From assembly GCA_937922435.1 (NCBI GenBank), contig CAKZVT010000058.1, positions 34,853-98,852 of the forward strand: a DNA stretch of 64,000 bases, written 5' to 3'. The notes under the pieces are model-generated. The model ran no database searches and was not told the DNA's origin. It was given only the letters and a program-made list of their open reading frames with translations. The DNA comes from an uncultured Prevotella sp. GTDB taxonomy: Bacteria > Bacteroidota > Bacteroidia > Bacteroidales > Bacteroidaceae. The translations under genes and the position numbers were made by a program. Shown in pieces: positions 62,001 through 64,000 of this stretch (the first letter of the stretch is position 1; each line of letters starts with the position of its first letter).

Positions 62001-63938
62001 ATGCAACACGGTTTCATAAAAGTTGCAGCGGCCATACCATCATTAAAGGTTGCCGACTGTGAATATAACATCCTACAAATAGAAAATATCGTGGCGCAAG
62101 CCGAAGGCAAAGGTGTGGAAATAATAGTTTTTCCTGAACTTTGCGTAACAGGATATACGTGCCAAGACTTGTTCCGGCAGACTCTTTTACTGGAACAGGC
62201 GGAAAACGCCATGCTCATGCTTCTCGATTTTACGAGAAACCTTGACATCATCGTCATTGTAGGGGTGCCGGTAACGGCTGGGGACATGCTGCTTAACTGC
62301 GCAGCAATAATACAAAAAGGCGATTTGCTCGGGCTCATACCCAAAACCTATCTGCCTAACTACGGCGAGTTTTACGAAAAGCGTTGGTTCGCATCATCAT
62401 TAAACATACATCCTTCAGAAATACGTTTTGCAGGCAACACCGTACATGTATCTCCCCAACCAACAATATTCAGAACCTGCGACGGAGTGAAGTTTGGTGT
62501 AGAAATCTGTGAAGACGTATGGGCTCCAGCTCCTCCAAGTACGGAACTGACTTTAGCCGGAGCCGACATAATATTCAACCTTTCTGCAAGTGATGAGCTT
62601 ATAGGCAAGCACAAATATCTTGAAAAGCTCCTGTCGCAGCAAAGCGCACGTACCATATCAGGATATGTATATAGCGGATGCGGCTTCGGCGAGAGTTCAC
62701 AAGATGCCGTATATGCAGGTAACGCTTTGATTTACGAGAACGGCCAACTGTTGGCTGAAAGCAAACGTTTCAGCATCGAACCGCAGACAATCATAACACA
62801 GATTGACATAGAAAAGCTAAGGAACGAACGGCGTGCCAACAGTACTTACTCCACTGCGTTGCGCGGACATGACGCACGCATTGTCAACGCGCACACCGCT
62901 ACAACGCACCGCGACTTCGAACTGTTACTCGGTATTGACCCACATCCGTTCATACCGAAAACAGCCGACATGGCTGAAAGCTGTGACGAGATTCTGTCCA
63001 TACAGGTTGCGGGACTTGCAAAACGCCTTGCACACACTGGGTGTAAGACTGTTGTTTTAGGTATCAGCGGAGGTCTTGACAGCACCCTTGCGCTGCTTGT
63101 ATGCGTCAAGACATACGACAAACTCGGATGGGACAGGAAAGGCATCATCGGCATAACGATGCCTGGTTTTGGAACCACAGACCGGACCCATACAAATGCT
63201 GTATCACTGATGCAGAGCCTTGGTGTGACCACTCATGAAGTAAACATCACCGCTGCCGTGAAACAACATTTCAAAGACATAGGGCAAGACATGCTTCTCC
63301 ATGATGTAACCTATGAAAACAGCCAGGCACGCGAACGCACACAAATCCTGATGGACATCGCCAACAAAGTAGGCGGACTTGTTATCGGCACAGGCGACCT
63401 CTCCGAGCTTGCACTCGGCTGGGCGACATACAACGGCGACCACATGAGCATGTATGGGGTGAACGCAGGCATACCAAAAACGTTGATACGCCATCTGGTG
63501 AAATACGCCTCGACAAATGTTGACGATGTTTCCAGGAAAACCCTGCTTGACATTATAGACACTCCCGTAAGTCCGGAACTAATCCCTGCTGACAAGGACG
63601 GCAACATAAGCCAGAAGACTGAAGACATAGTTGGCCCTTACGAGCTGCATGATTTCTTCTTATATTACACTCTAAGGTTCGGCTTTCGTCCGGCAAAAAT
63701 CTACATGTTAGCACGCAAAGCGTTCAACGGCGACAATGAAGCCCCGTATTATGACGACGACACTATCAAAAAATGGTTAAAGACATTCATGCGCCGTTTC
63801 TTTTCACAGCAATTCAAACGTTCATGCCTGCCTGACGGTCCCAAAGTAGGAAGCGTAAGCCTAAGTCCGCGTAGCGACTGGCGTATGCCAAGCGACGCCG
63901 CCGCATCATTATGGCTGAAGGAATGTGAGAATATCTGA
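62001..63938 (+). CDS. nadE: Glutamine-dependent NAD+ synthetase
   Basis: NadE makes NAD+ from nicotinic acid adenine dinucleotide with ammonia taken from glutamine. The 645-residue protein has an N-terminal nitrilase domain with the Glu-Lys-Cys triad in VFPELCVTGY, IPKTYLPNYGEFYE and FGVEICEDVW. The C-terminal synthetase has the P-loop LGISGGLDSTLALLV, RTHTNAVSLMQSLG, GDLSELALGWATYNGDHMSM and FFLYYTLRFGFRPAKIYML. The length matches the two-domain form. It is the last gene in the window, followed by a strong hairpin, so it probably ends a transcript that began upstream of queA or earlier. Confidence 0.96.
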   Translation: MQHGFIKVAAAIPSLKVADCEYNILQIENIVAQAEGKGVEIIVFPELCVTGYTCQDLFRQTLLLEQAENAMLMLLDFTRNLDIIVIVGVPVTAGDMLLNCAAIIQKGDLLGLIPKTYLPNYGEFYEKRWFASSLNIHPSEIRFAGNTVHVSPQPTIFRTCDGVKFGVEICEDVWAPAPPSTELTLAGADIIFNLSASDELIGKHKYLEKLLSQQSARTISGYVYSGCGFGESSQDAVYAGNALIYENGQLLAESKRFSIEPQTIITQIDIEKLRNERRANSTYSTALRGHDARIVNAHTATTHRDFELLLGIDPHPFIPKTADMAESCDEILSIQVAGLAKRLAHTGCKTVVLGISGGLDSTLALLVCVKTYDKLGWDRKGIIGITMPGFGTTDRTHTNAVSLMQSLGVTTHEVNITAAVKQHFKDIGQDMLLHDVTYENSQARERTQILMDIANKVGGLVIGTGDLSELALGWATYNGDHMSMYGVNAGIPKTLIRHLVKYASTNVDDVSRKTLLDIIDTPVSPELIPADKDGNISQKTEDIVGPYELHDFFLYYTLRFGFRPAKIYMLARKAFNGDNEAPYYDDDTIKKWLKTFMRRFFSQQFKRSCLPDGPKVGSVSLSPRSDWRMPSDAAASLWLKECENI

Positions 63939-63959
63939 CGGAAACCGTGCAATAAACGG

Positions 63960-64000
63960 AACGTGGCGATAAGTTTGATATGCAAACTTATCGCCACGTT
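63960..64000 (+). terminator. nadE terminator, 18-bp perfect stem (reaches window end)
   Basis: AACGTGGCGATAAGTTTG (63960-63977) pairs perfectly with 63983-64000 around ATATG. Any T-run lies beyond the window. Confidence 0.85.

Overview
The window reads as chromosomal DNA of a Bacteroidales bacterium, probably Prevotella-like. The grounds are: many promoters with the Bacteroidetes -7 box TAnnTTTG (several with a TTTG -33 box 19-20 bp upstream), few clear Shine-Dalgarno sites, an aerotolerance (bat) operon, a gliding-motility-type C-terminal domain protein, archaeal-type ProS, type II pantothenate kinase and a DUF2027-Smr protein. No rRNA, tRNA, CRISPR array, phage or transposase gene was recognised. 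Genus is inference only.

Layout. 1-5.9 kb: capsule/surface-polysaccharide locus with four Stealth-type sugar-phosphate transferases (one cut by the window edge), a Fic protein, a family 92-like glycosyltransferase and an LpxL-like acyltransferase. 5.9-6.5 kb: a 22-bp repeat array and a MITE with a target duplication. 6.5-15 kb: truA, a DMT transporter, dapA, a tiny repeat-rich lipoprotein, mtaB, a family 2 glycosyltransferase, comF-like and proS. 15-23 kb: a GC-rich stretch with an ABC-F ATPase, an M13 peptidase, an SLC13 transporter and a phosphate-selective-type porin. 23-28 kb: thrS, infC-rpmI-rplT and pantothenate kinase. 28-32 kb: two large secreted proteins behind an AT-rich segment bounded by inverted repeats. 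32-40 kb: uvrA, a CHU_C protein, a LysM/periplasmic-binding fusion, an outer-membrane barrel and a POT transporter. 40-48.4 kb: a three-gene secreted glycosidase operon (GH3-GH2-GH95). 48.6-50.1 kb: rfbC and a lipoprotein. 50.5-58.9 kb: moxR-DUF58-bat operon. 58.9-64 kb: PAP2, queA, Smr and nadE, all on + with short gaps.

The most unusual content is between the genes. (1) Seven intergenic arrays hold three to four near-palindromic units at an exact 22-bp period. (2) A family of word-like low-complexity repeats forms long hairpins; one copy appears to lie in frame inside the ABC-F gene, and a second repeat family reaches the ends of the ABC-F and uvrA genes. (3) A 277-bp MITE with 25-bp terminal inverted repeats and 8-bp direct repeats sits against the truA promoter. 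(4) A roughly 285-bp AT-rich segment bounded by 16-bp perfect inverted repeats ends two bases before the start codon of a secreted-protein gene and could be an invertible switch. All coordinates and motif matches were read by eye; no alignments or database searches were run.
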